39,694 nt of DNA from Candidatus Berkelbacteria bacterium (GTDB taxonomy: Bacteria > Patescibacteriota > UBA1384 > DTJR01), in NCBI GenBank assembly GCA_029865605.1, contig JAOUGE010000001.1:83840-123533 (forward strand). The letters are read 5' to 3'. Under the pieces are notes generated by a model that was not told where the DNA came from, did no database searches, and worked only from the letters and a program-made list of their open reading frames with translations. Made by a program: the position numbers and the translations under genes. This document shows positions 24,055-32,378 of this stretch, in pieces; position 1 is the stretch's first letter, and every line of letters starts with the position of its first letter.

Positions 24055-25701
24055 ATGTTTTATTTGGGTTATTTAAAAGCTGAGCTTACCCGCCGGCTAG
24101 GCAAAACCGTTTCAATCTCGCTTGGTCTAGCCATTGCCAGCCTCATCATCATTGTTATTATTTCGGTTTCGCAGGCCCTTTCGTCTGCCCAAGAAACAGT
24201 TCTCAACCCGCTCAAAAATGTTGGCACTGATATTATGGTTTCAAGATCTGTCAACGCCGAAAATATGCGTGATCTGGACGAAGCCACCCGCGCAGAATTT
24301 CAAAGTGAAAATAGGGTTAGTACCGATTTATCAAAATTAGGTGATCCGGGGCAGAGCTTTACCAATGATATTTTTCTGCCCGGAGAATTTTTGACGTTTG
24401 ACCAGAATGTTACTGAAAAACTCGATAAAAACCTGGTGGCAAAATACGCCCCCGCCCTCATTTTAAATGTTACTCATCAAGAAGGGACAATTCCAAACAT
24501 CGTTGCTGAAGTTCAAACTGGAGGCGAGGAGATTGAGATGAGGCGCGAAATTGAGCCGATGACTCCAGAAGAACAGGCGGCGGTGGATGCGGCAAGGACG
24601 AAAGCGCAGCAGGAGCTTCAGGAAAAGGGCATAGACCCAAAGTCCGAGGAGGGAAGAAACTATATTCGACAGGCAACAGAAGCTGCTATGCCGGAGAGAT
24701 TTAAGAACCAGACTTTTAAATTTACTAATCCGTCTAGAACATACCGGCAGAACATAGGGGCCATCTCGACTGACATTAAAACCACCACTATGACTGTTGG
24801 TGGTGTAGATGTTGGAAAAGGCGACATTGGTTTGATTTTATCAAGCCAAATCGTCGAAGGTTCAAATTTTAATGGAGGGGACCAGATTATTGTTAATAAA
24901 TCATATGCTAGCAAGAACAATATTAAGGTCGGCGATAAATTCAAGCTAGCCCAAAAAGAATGCACGGTTGTCGGCTTAGTTGAGCCAAAACTTTATTCAA
25001 ATATGGCTGATCTCTATCTGCCGCTTGGTGAACTTCAGAAATTAGCTGGCAAAGAGAACCGGATCAATTTGATCTTAGTCAAGTCAACTGAAGCCAAGTC
25101 AGTCTCCGAGACCAGCCAAGCTTTATCCGGGCTTTTTGCCGGCGCTCAAGTCAGCGACGCTCAAGAGACGGCCAAGCAGGTATCGGGGAGCTTGATTTCT
25201 GCAGCCAACTTAACTAGTCGCTTTATCTTAACTGCTAGTGCTGTTGTTGTTCTGGCTGCCTTTATTATCGTCAGCCTGCTAACGGTCTCTTCAATAAATA
25301 AAAGGACTCGCGAAATTGGCACCCTCAAAGCAATTGGGTGGAGTAATCTGGAGGTAACAAGGCAAATTGCTCTTGAGAATTTGTCTCTTGGGATCATCGG
25401 CGCCCTGGTCGGTATCGGATTGGGGGTTTTAATAATATTTTTGCTAAATAGATTTGGCCTTTCTTTATCGGCCAGTATTGCTAAAAGCGGATTGCAAGGC
25501 ATGATGGGAAGGTTTAGACCAGGGTCAGAGGGGGTAGAGGACAGTATATCGGCTCTAGTCGAGCTCAAAATTGCCTATAATTATTTAATCCTTCTTTTGG
25601 GTGCAGCGGTAGCGATTTTGGGCGCGACGGTTTCCGGGCTTATCGCTGCGCTCAAAGTATCTAATTTGAAGCCTCAAATAGCGCTAAGAAATGTGGAGTA
25701 A
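24055..25701 (+). CDS. MacB/FtsX-like ABC transporter permease
   Basis: N-terminal TM and periplasmic MacB-PCD-like domain; INKRTREIGTLKAIGWSNLEVTRQIALENLSLG (FtsX core). Confidence 0.88.
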   Translation: MFYLGYLKAELTRRLGKTVSISLGLAIASLIIIVIISVSQALSSAQETVLNPLKNVGTDIMVSRSVNAENMRDLDEATRAEFQSENRVSTDLSKLGDPGQSFTNDIFLPGEFLTFDQNVTEKLDKNLVAKYAPALILNVTHQEGTIPNIVAEVQTGGEEIEMRREIEPMTPEEQAAVDAARTKAQQELQEKGIDPKSEEGRNYIRQATEAAMPERFKNQTFKFTNPSRTYRQNIGAISTDIKTTTMTVGGVDVGKGDIGLILSSQIVEGSNFNGGDQIIVNKSYASKNNIKVGDKFKLAQKECTVVGLVEPKLYSNMADLYLPLGELQKLAGKENRINLILVKSTEAKSVSETSQALSGLFAGAQVSDAQETAKQVSGSLISAANLTSRFILTASAVVVLAAFIIVSLLTVSSINKRTREIGTLKAIGWSNLEVTRQIALENLSLGIIGALVGIGLGVLIIFLLNRFGLSLSASIAKSGLQGMMGRFRPGSEGVEDSISALVELKIAYNYLILLLGAAVAILGATVSGLIAALKVSNLKPQIALRNVE

Positions 25702-25703
25702 GG

Positions 25704-26414
25704 ATGAAATTAATAGAATTTAAGAAAGTTGTAAAAACCTTCAAGCAGGGTACAAAGGCTATCAACGCTGTTGGTGGAATTAGCTTTACAATTGACAAGG
25801 GAGATTTTGTTGCCATCATAGGTCCTTCTGGAAGCGGCAAGAGCACTATTTTGCAGCTTTTGGGAGGGCTTGATCGGCCGACAGAAGGTGAGATTGAGAT
25901 TGAGGGTAAAAACATCGCCAAAATGTCCGAAGGGAGATTGACACGGTTAAGGCGCAATTCAATCGGCTTTATTTTTCAGAATTTTAACCTGATTCCCACC
26001 TTGACTGCCCTTCAGAATGTTGAAGCTGGAATGGCCAACCGCTCTACAGTTGCCGCCAAAAGAGCTAGATCGCTTCTTCATCAGCTTGGTTTGGGTGAGC
26101 GAATGAATCATTTGCCAAGCTTGCTCTCTGGCGGTGAGCAGCAAAGAGTGGCGATTGCTCGCTCGCTTGTTCACGAGCCAAAAATACTTTTGGCCGATGA
26201 GCCAACAGGCAATTTGGACAGCCGAACCGGGCAGGAAATTTTGCGGGTTATGGCACATCTTAACGAGAAAATGGGTCAGACGATTATCGTGGTAACCCAC
26301 TCGGATTACATCAGCAACTATGCGACAAGGATTTTGCACGTCAGGGACGGAAAAATATTAAGCGATGGAGCTCTTAAAATAAGAAACAAGGATGTGCTTG
26401 AGAAAGCAGTTTGA
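25704..26414 (+). CDS. ABC transporter ATP-binding protein (LolD/MacB type)
   Basis: IGPSGSGKSTILQLLGGLDRPTEGEI, LSGGEQQRVAIARSLVHEPKILLADEPTGNLDS. Confidence 0.97.
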   Translation: MKLIEFKKVVKTFKQGTKAINAVGGISFTIDKGDFVAIIGPSGSGKSTILQLLGGLDRPTEGEIEIEGKNIAKMSEGRLTRLRRNSIGFIFQNFNLIPTLTALQNVEAGMANRSTVAAKRARSLLHQLGLGERMNHLPSLLSGGEQQRVAIARSLVHEPKILLADEPTGNLDSRTGQEILRVMAHLNEKMGQTIIVVTHSDYISNYATRILHVRDGKILSDGALKIRNKDVLEKAV

Positions 26415-26435
26415 TCTTGTCTTTCGGTCTGTTTT

Positions 26436-27152
26436 TTATCTTGGCATCAGCCGTGGCGGCGGGCAGTAACTACCCTGGCAAAATCCTCGCCTTGGTATTT
26501 CATCGGTGATGCCGATGGCCTCGATGGTGCTGTCGTTTCTTGGGCCAATTACACTTACGATCGCGCCGGATTTTAAATCCGCCCCTGTCTTGGTATCGTC
26601 GTTTATTTTAACCGTCCAAGTCTTGCCTGTGGGATCGTCCATCATAATATTTCCTTCTTCAACTTTGGTTATCTTACCAATCGTTACTAGCCCTCTTCTG
26701 CCAGGGAGAAATCTGCCTTGTCGCTCATAAATCCGGCGAGCAGCAGTTCTGTTGGCAATATATTCATTTATTCCGGATGCTTCGGCAACAAAATACCCAC
26801 CCGCAAGCGAGACGACAATGATTATGACCAAAACATAAGGTTTTCGGTATAAAGTAGATATTTTTTTTGAAAGAAGATATACCCCGACGACGACCAAGAC
26901 AAAAACTACAATCAGTTCCCACGGGAGACCCAGAAAAGATCTTAAATAGTGATATGGAGTGGCCCGCGGCAGAGGAGGAAGAGCGTTAAAATTGGCTATT
27001 ATATAAACTATTGCCCCGAGAAGAAAGACAGAAACGATCCAGCCGGCCATAACCAATAATTCCTTGGTGATATCAACTCCCAAGAACTGCCAGTAGGGTT
27101 TTGGCTTTCTGGTTTCGATTCCTTTTTTGATTTTGTCTTCTAATTCACCCAT
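26436..27152 (-). CDS. Multi-TM protein with C-terminal OB-like domain; candidate anti-sigma partner
   Basis: Overlaps the 3' end of the sigma factor gene; soluble N-terminus, TM helices, then GKITKVEEGNIMMDDPTGKTWTVKINDDTKTGADLKSGAIVSVIGPRND. Confidence 0.55.
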   Translation of the reverse strand: MGELEDKIKKGIETRKPKPYWQFLGVDITKELLVMAGWIVSVFLLGAIVYIIANFNALPPLPRATPYHYLRSFLGLPWELIVVFVLVVVGVYLLSKKISTLYRKPYVLVIIIVVSLAGGYFVAEASGINEYIANRTAARRIYERQGRFLPGRRGLVTIGKITKVEEGNIMMDDPTGKTWTVKINDDTKTGADLKSGAIVSVIGPRNDSTIEAIGITDEIPRRGFCQGSYCPPPRLMPR

Positions 27153-27687
27153 ATTTTTTGATTATTTTCTTGAGTTTTTCTCGCGAACGTTTTATTGTCG
27201 GCCCAACCGAATTGACGGAGATCTCTAGAATGTCGGCGATTTCAAGGTAGGACTTTTCTTCAAAATAGGTAAGCTCAAGAATTTCTCTATCTCTGGGGTT
27301 TAGCTTGAGTAGGCTATCTCTTACCATTTTTGCGTTTTCTTTTTCTAAAATTTTACTTAAGGCGGGGCTATCGTCGATTAGCTTGTTTTTTATCTCGTCA
27401 GAGAATTCTACTTGGCGGTAACGGTAATGTTTCTTGATGTAGTTAACCGCCTCGTTATGGGCGATTCGGTAAAGCCACGACGAAAACTTAAGCTTTGGGT
27501 TAAAAGAGGCAATATTGACATAAGCTTTAATAAACGCTTCTTGGGTGATGTCTTCAGAATCAGGCCAATTGCCCGTCAGACGGGCGATATAAGCGCGGAT
27601 TTTTTGGGCGTATTTGCCAACTAATGGATCGAAATATTTCTTGTTCCGTACAGTTAGCCTGGCCAGCTCCTCGTCGGAATAATCCAT
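27145..27687 (-). CDS. ECF-type sigma-70 family RNA polymerase sigma factor
   Basis: NWPDSEDITQEAFIKAYVNIASFNPKLKFSSWLYRIAHNEAVNYIKK and LNPRDREILELTYFEEKSYLEIADILEISVNSVGPTIKRSREKLKK. Confidence 0.95.
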   Translation of the reverse strand: MDYSDEELARLTVRNKKYFDPLVGKYAQKIRAYIARLTGNWPDSEDITQEAFIKAYVNIASFNPKLKFSSWLYRIAHNEAVNYIKKHYRYRQVEFSDEIKNKLIDDSPALSKILEKENAKMVRDSLLKLNPRDREILELTYFEEKSYLEIADILEISVNSVGPTIKRSREKLKKIIKKYG

Positions 27688-27744
27688 GTCCTATATAATA
27701 CAAAAAAACCTTGATAATAGTACTATCTCCCGACTGTGATTGCG

Positions 27745-27945
27745 TCAATTCGAGATTGAATTAGTGACTGTCGGGCAGGGTTGGGGAGAGGGGGAGACAT
27801 ATTCCTCGGGTTCATCGTTGACATATTCGTCAGCTGGCAAGCTGGTACTTGATTTTGGATTTAAAATTTTATAAGCGCCAATTGTCGCTACGAGGATAAT
27901 AATAAAAAGCGTGGGGATCGTGATATAGAAGACTTTTTTATTCAT
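27745..27945 (-). CDS. Short single-TM hypothetical protein
   Basis: MNKKVFYITIPTLFIIILVATIGAYK... then Pro/Ser-rich tail. Confidence 0.45.
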   Translation of the reverse strand: MNKKVFYITIPTLFIIILVATIGAYKILNPKSSTSLPADEYVNDEPEEYVSPSPQPCPTVTNSISN

Positions 27946-28048
27946 AACTACAAACCAGACGATCAATCCTTTCGTCTTTTTTATTATACAGGAAAAGTTG
28001 CCGCTGAAGGCGAGCAGTCATTGGGAGAAGTGTTGTATAATTATATAA

Positions 28049-28858
28049 ATGATTAAAAGAGCAAATAAAATTGACCTCATAATATTGTTGCTTTGGCCAA
28101 TAATTGCGTCAGCCATATCCTTGGTGTATGAGCCGGGGGCTTTAGTTTCAGTGATTTTATATCTGTTTCTACCGAGTCTTTACTTATCAATTAGATATCC
28201 TAGATTTATTAAAATGGCTCTTCTTTTTTCTGCAATCTCAAGTATTCCAACAATGATAGTAATCGACTACATCGCTCAAACTACCAATGCGTGGTTAATG
28301 TATCCAAATTCTGTTTTTCCTTTTAAACTATTCTCTATTGTAACAATAGAAGTTGTTCTGTGGGCTTTCTTTTCTCTGTACCTTATTGTTATTTTTTATG
28401 AAGCTTTTGTTAATGAGCATATAGCCAAAAAATTATGGAAGCCGCAGATTAAATACTATTTATGGATAGTTATAAGTGTTTTTATATTTTTTCTATTTAT
28501 AAAATATCTAACACCAGAGTTACTAAATATACCTTATTATTACTTGGCTTGGGGAACAGTATTATTGCTTATTCCATTTATTATTCAAGCATTTAAATTT
28601 CCGGAAACCACAGCAAAGATAGTCATAACGGGCTTGTACTTTTTTTATCTGCATTTTATCTATGAGATCGTTGCTATGAAGTTGGGCTGGTGGACTTTTC
28701 CAGGTACTGAATTTATTGGCTGGGTAGAGATAGTCCAGATTAGATTTCCCGTCGAGGAGCTGATTTTTTGGTTCATCTTTCTAGCTCTCGGCTCATTAAC
28801 ATATTTCGAATACTTTTTTGACAATGAAGCAAAGTTTGAAAAAAATGGTGCAAAATAG
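28049..28858 (+). CDS. Lycopene-cyclase-domain-like multi-TM protein
   Basis: 269 aa with multiple TMs and motif VQIRFPVEELIFWFIFLALGSLTYFEYFFD resembling the PxEE motif of CrtYc/d-type lycopene cyclase domains. Confidence 0.5.
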   Translation: MIKRANKIDLIILLLWPIIASAISLVYEPGALVSVILYLFLPSLYLSIRYPRFIKMALLFSAISSIPTMIVIDYIAQTTNAWLMYPNSVFPFKLFSIVTIEVVLWAFFSLYLIVIFYEAFVNEHIAKKLWKPQIKYYLWIVISVFIFFLFIKYLTPELLNIPYYYLAWGTVLLLIPFIIQAFKFPETTAKIVITGLYFFYLHFIYEIVAMKLGWWTFPGTEFIGWVEIVQIRFPVEELIFWFIFLALGSLTYFEYFFDNEAKFEKNGAK

Positions 28859-28911
28859 GGGATCGGCCACGCGTAAAATCTTGGTAGATTTTATATTTAG
28901 AATTTATCAAT

Positions 28912-29580
28912 CTATGAATCAAAATTCGCGATGTATGAAAAGTTACACTTGCACGGTATGCTCTTGCAAGCATGGCAGCCATTTTTAAAACTTCTCTCGA
29001 GTTCCTTTTCGACATCAAACTCGAGTGAATTAGCCAGCCCAAACATGGTGGAAACCCAATCCGCCAATTCATCTTTTATAGCCGTAAATTGTGTGCTCTT
29101 ATGCTCTCCTAAATAAATCGATATAGTTTCGCCCACCTCTCCTGTTTCTTCTGCCAGATGAATTCCCGCATCAATTTTAGTCCTTAGTTTGGCCGGATAA
29201 ATCTTATTAAACATATGTTGAAATTCGCTTATATTGGCCGGTCGATTATCGCTTTTTACATTTAACTTCTTGCGCTTCCTTGGGCTAATTATTTTACACT
29301 GGCAGGGGCTTTTCCCGCAGTATGAACAGCGATTGGGAAATCTCTTCCATACCTTATTTTCTAAATCAATATGCAAGCGGTTAGCAATCGCAACCATCCA
29401 ACAAAAGGCAATAATTAAATTTATTTCAATTTTCCTTTTATCGTTCTTCCTAATCCCTTTCAGCGCTCGCATTGTAAAGCGGTTTTGATTCGCCACTAGG
29501 TCAGGCACCGAGAAATGACGGTCGTCGGACAGACCGTATACTTCATATATATTTTTTTGGAAATCCCGCAATTTTATCAT
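28912..29580 (-). CDS. MazG-like NTP pyrophosphohydrolase-type protein with two Cys clusters
   Basis: AEETGEVGETISIYLGEHK...IKDELADWVSTMFGLAN is MazG-like (EExxE...DExxD). CSYCGKSPCQC and CHACKSIPCKC are repeated metal-site-like motifs. Confidence 0.65.
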   Translation of the reverse strand: MIKLRDFQKNIYEVYGLSDDRHFSVPDLVANQNRFTMRALKGIRKNDKRKIEINLIIAFCWMVAIANRLHIDLENKVWKRFPNRCSYCGKSPCQCKIISPRKRKKLNVKSDNRPANISEFQHMFNKIYPAKLRTKIDAGIHLAEETGEVGETISIYLGEHKSTQFTAIKDELADWVSTMFGLANSLEFDVEKELERSFKNGCHACKSIPCKCNFSYIANFDS

Positions 29581-29762
29581 ATCTAGCAGTTTTATGACTA
29601 GTAGATGCCGCTCCTACTGTTAAAAACGACCCGCATCGCAAATGTAACAAAAAGCAAATAAAAAACCAGCTCGCTCCAAAAAACAAAAACTCCCACCGCA
29701 AGGGGGAACTTTTTGTTCTGGAGGTGCTTATCTTCCGTTATTATAACATTGCTTGAGGATAA

Positions 29763-29832
29763 TGAATATTGGAGATTGTTGAAGCCGAAATTGGAATTTG
29801 CGCTCTAATACCTGAGTGGTTGCCAATATTCA
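29763..29832. other. 70-bp element with perfect 10-bp terminal inverted repeats
   Basis: TGAATATTGG (29763-29772) / CCAATATTCA (29823-29832). Confidence 0.35.
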
Positions 29833-29892
29833 CAGCCTTTCCCTTTCGTCATAATTGCAATGACTCTTCAGTATGCTTGTTGCATAGAGGGC

Positions 29893-29923
29893 GGGGCAAA
29901 TCACGTTCGCTGTGAGATGCCCC
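29893..29923. terminator. Hairpin downstream of the cupin gene
   Basis: GGGGCA-aa-TCAC-gttcgct-GTGA-ga-TGCCCC. Confidence 0.4.
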
Positions 29924-29930
29924 GGTAGGG

Positions 29931-30275
29931 CTAGCCCTCGGGGTGATGCGTGTCGGTCTGGTGTAGTTCGGGGTGGTCGTAGGCGACAATCACCTGGTAG
30001 ACGCCTTCGCCGTGATGAACGACGCCTGGCGGAATCAGGATTGCCGTTCCTTGTGCCACCTCGTGTCGTACTCCATCCAGCCAGATAGCCCCGCTTCCGT
30101 CGAGGACATAGTACGTCTCAGTCATCGCCCTGTGGAAGTGAGGCTTCGCGTCAGAGATGGTCGTACGATGCAGACCGAGACACGCCTCGTCCTTGGCGGT
30201 GAAGAAGCGCTCGCTTTGACCGCAAGGACAGGGCTCAACGTGGTCAGGCTCCCGCCTGACGATTGCCTGGGCCAT
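29931..30275 (-). CDS. Cupin-domain protein (GC-rich island)
   Basis: PHFHRAMTETYYVLDGSGAIWLDGVRHEVAQGTAILIPPGVVHHGEG is a cupin double motif; ATG at 30275 after GAAGGAGGTG. Confidence 0.85.
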   Translation of the reverse strand: MAQAIVRREPDHVEPCPCGQSERFFTAKDEACLGLHRTTISDAKPHFHRAMTETYYVLDGSGAIWLDGVRHEVAQGTAILIPPGVVHHGEGVYQVIVAYDHPELHQTDTHHPEG

Positions 30276-30303
30276 TCCCAATCACCTCCTTCTCCCAGGA
30301 ATC

Positions 30304-30332
30304 ACTAAATTTTAGCCTTTTTGCTTACAAAA
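30304..30332 (-). promoter_or_regulatory. Promoter of the cupin gene (TTGATT-N17-TAAAAT)
   Basis: Minus-strand TTGATTTTTGTAAGCAAAAAGGCTAAAAT upstream of the SD; boundaries approximate. Confidence 0.55.
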
Positions 30333-30352
30333 ATCAAGGTAATCTAGCTTTT

Positions 30353-30377
30353 AAAAAAAATCGCCTCAATTGGCGAT
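30353..30377 (-). terminator. Intrinsic terminator of the tRNA-Lys transcript
   Basis: Minus strand ATCGCC-AATTGA-GGCGAT followed by a T-run. Confidence 0.85.
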
Positions 30378-30420
30378 AATCTTGAATCATAAAATTATAA
30401 ATCAACAACTGGGTTCAGGT

Positions 30421-30495
30421 TGGAGGGCCATGTGGGGATCGAACCCACGACACGGGGCTTAAAAGGCCCCTGCTCTACCACTGAGCTAATGGCCC
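30421..30495 (-). tRNA. tRNA-Lys (anticodon UUU), CCA encoded
   Basis: Reverse complement GGGCCAT-TA-GCTC-AGTGGTA-GAGC-A-GGGGC-CTTTTAA-GCCCC-GTGTC-GTGGG-TTCGATC-CCCAC-ATGGCCC-T-CCA folds as a complete cloverleaf. Confidence 0.97.
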
Positions 30496-30571
30496 AAGAC
30501 TGGCCCAAAACTAGATTAAATCTTACCATAACTTCCCAACGAACTCAATCCTTGCTATTCTATTATTTGCT

Positions 30572-31777
30572 ATGAAAAAAACGCTATTAGTTTTTCTTTT
30601 GATTTATGTCATATCGTTATTTGCTCCTGGTGTATCCTTAGCAGCGGAAAAGAAGCAGATCTACAAATTCTGGTCTAAATACTGCCCCCACTGCAAAGAC
30701 GAGAATGCCTTTTTAGATAAACTGCAAAAGCAGCGGAGCGATATCGAAATTTTGAGCTATGAAGTTACCTCCGACAAAGGTGCCGCCGATCTTTTCAAGA
30801 GATTTTCCGACCATTGCGGTAATACCGACTATTCCGTGCCGGCTTTATATATCGGCACAAAGCATATTATCGGCTTTAAAGATGAGATAACAACCGGGAA
30901 GTTGATTGAGCAAACGCTGGATTCCTACACTCTTGAGAATTATCCCGATCCGCTCAAACATCTTGACGATAAAAATCTGTCTCAAACCAGCGACGGGCAA
31001 GGTCTGTCCCAGTGCGAAAGTGCCGGAGCAACTGACAGCGGGCGTGCCAAGCTCCCGTTTTTAGGCGAGGTGGAGCTAAAATCAGTATCTTTGCCGCTTT
31101 TAACGCTTGTTTTAGGCACAGTTGACGGGTTTAACCCCTGCGCCCTTTGGGCCTTAATCGCCCTTTTAACCCTTCTTATCTCGATGGGTTCTAGAAAACG
31201 AGTCTTTCTAGTCGGTGGAATTTTTCTAATCTCCTCATGGCTCATTTACTATGTTTTCCTTATGGCGTGGGTGAGCGTCTTTCATTTTATAAAAATTGAT
31301 TTGGCCGTTAGAATAATTGTCGGGGTTTTGGGGATTTTAGCCGGCTGGCAGTTAATTAAGAGCTATCAAAAGGAAACACAGGAGTGCAAGGTTTCATCTG
31401 GCAAGAGGCAGGTGACAAAGATGATAAACTATCTGGCAAACGCCAAATTTATCCCGATTCTTATATTCGGAGCAGTCGCCCTTGCGTTTGCCGTAAACTT
31501 GATTGAGTTTATGTGTTCGGTCAACCTGCCGGTTGTTTTTACTAAGGTTCTGGCCTTAAACAACCTTCCAAAATGGCAATATATGAGCTATCTTGCCGCT
31601 TACAATACGCTCTATATGTTAGATGATATCGTGGTCTTTATTTTGGCCTTAATCTCGCTTCGGGCTTTCACCGGTTTTGGCGCAAAATATTCCCGCTATA
31701 CAAAACTAATCGGGGCGATTGTGATAATAATCGTCGCCTTACTGCTAATCTTTGCCCCGCAGGCGTTAACGATCTAG
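30572..31777 (+). CDS. Thioredoxin-like domain fused to CcdA/DsbD-like transmembrane domain
   Basis: Signal peptide; FWSKYCPHCKDENAFLDKL (CPHC); TM region with GTVDGFNPCALWALIALLTLLISMGSRKR. Confidence 0.8.
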   Translation: MKKTLLVFLLIYVISLFAPGVSLAAEKKQIYKFWSKYCPHCKDENAFLDKLQKQRSDIEILSYEVTSDKGAADLFKRFSDHCGNTDYSVPALYIGTKHIIGFKDEITTGKLIEQTLDSYTLENYPDPLKHLDDKNLSQTSDGQGLSQCESAGATDSGRAKLPFLGEVELKSVSLPLLTLVLGTVDGFNPCALWALIALLTLLISMGSRKRVFLVGGIFLISSWLIYYVFLMAWVSVFHFIKIDLAVRIIVGVLGILAGWQLIKSYQKETQECKVSSGKRQVTKMINYLANAKFIPILIFGAVALAFAVNLIEFMCSVNLPVVFTKVLALNNLPKWQYMSYLAAYNTLYMLDDIVVFILALISLRAFTGFGAKYSRYTKLIGAIVIIIVALLLIFAPQALTI

Positions 31778-32250
31778 TGATTTCTACGTCTTGAGGTCAC
31801 GAAAACGATCAAAATAACTGGGGCAATAAGCCAGAAGGTATAGTAGTCTTTGAGGAAATGAACTAATTTTGTTTGAGAAATTATTGTGACTTGGGTAGCC
31901 TCCGGCAGGTAAGAGAAGACGGTTGCCGAAATCAAAACGCCGGTAATAAATGAATAGGCCAGAAGTTCGATCGGGGCAAGGGCGGTGTCACGCCCGATTC
32001 CAATGTCGGCTTTTGCGGCAACGAGGGCAACGATTAATAAAAAGACGACGATTTTAATCGTCGCTGGCGAAGCATCAGCGGCAATCCAAGTATTGGCAAC
32101 CGTTTTTTTGCCTTCAAAAAAAGCTTGAAGCTTGTCCGACCAAGTTGAGACAATAACCATTCCCAAATAACAGGAAAGCAGCGCTGCCATAATTTTCTCG
32201 CGCTGCATCATAAAGCCGTAGAGCACGGTTATGGCGACAAATATTCCCAA
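31774..32250 (-). CDS. Hypothetical multi-TM protein; start uncertain
   Basis: 158 aa hydrophobic ORF convergent with the Trx-CcdA gene (4-nt overlap). Confidence 0.6.
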   Translation of the reverse strand: MGIFVAITVLYGFMMQREKIMAALLSCYLGMVIVSTWSDKLQAFFEGKKTVANTWIAADASPATIKIVVFLLIVALVAAKADIGIGRDTALAPIELLAYSFITGVLISATVFSYLPEATQVTIISQTKLVHFLKDYYTFWLIAPVILIVFVTSRRRNH

Positions 32251-32378
32251 AAATAAATCCCAAGTCGGAACAGTCGACGCTAGCGTTATGCGCCCTCCTT
32301 TGTTTACTCTATTATAGCAAATTTATATAATATCAACACTAACTTTTTCAATTTACTTGATCTAATTGAGAACAGTAT

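Noticed and set aside
27700-27740. ATAGTACTAT palindrome upstream of the sigma factor as an autoregulatory operator
   Set aside because: Only 10 bp, AT-rich, single copy, and not clearly positioned against a promoter.
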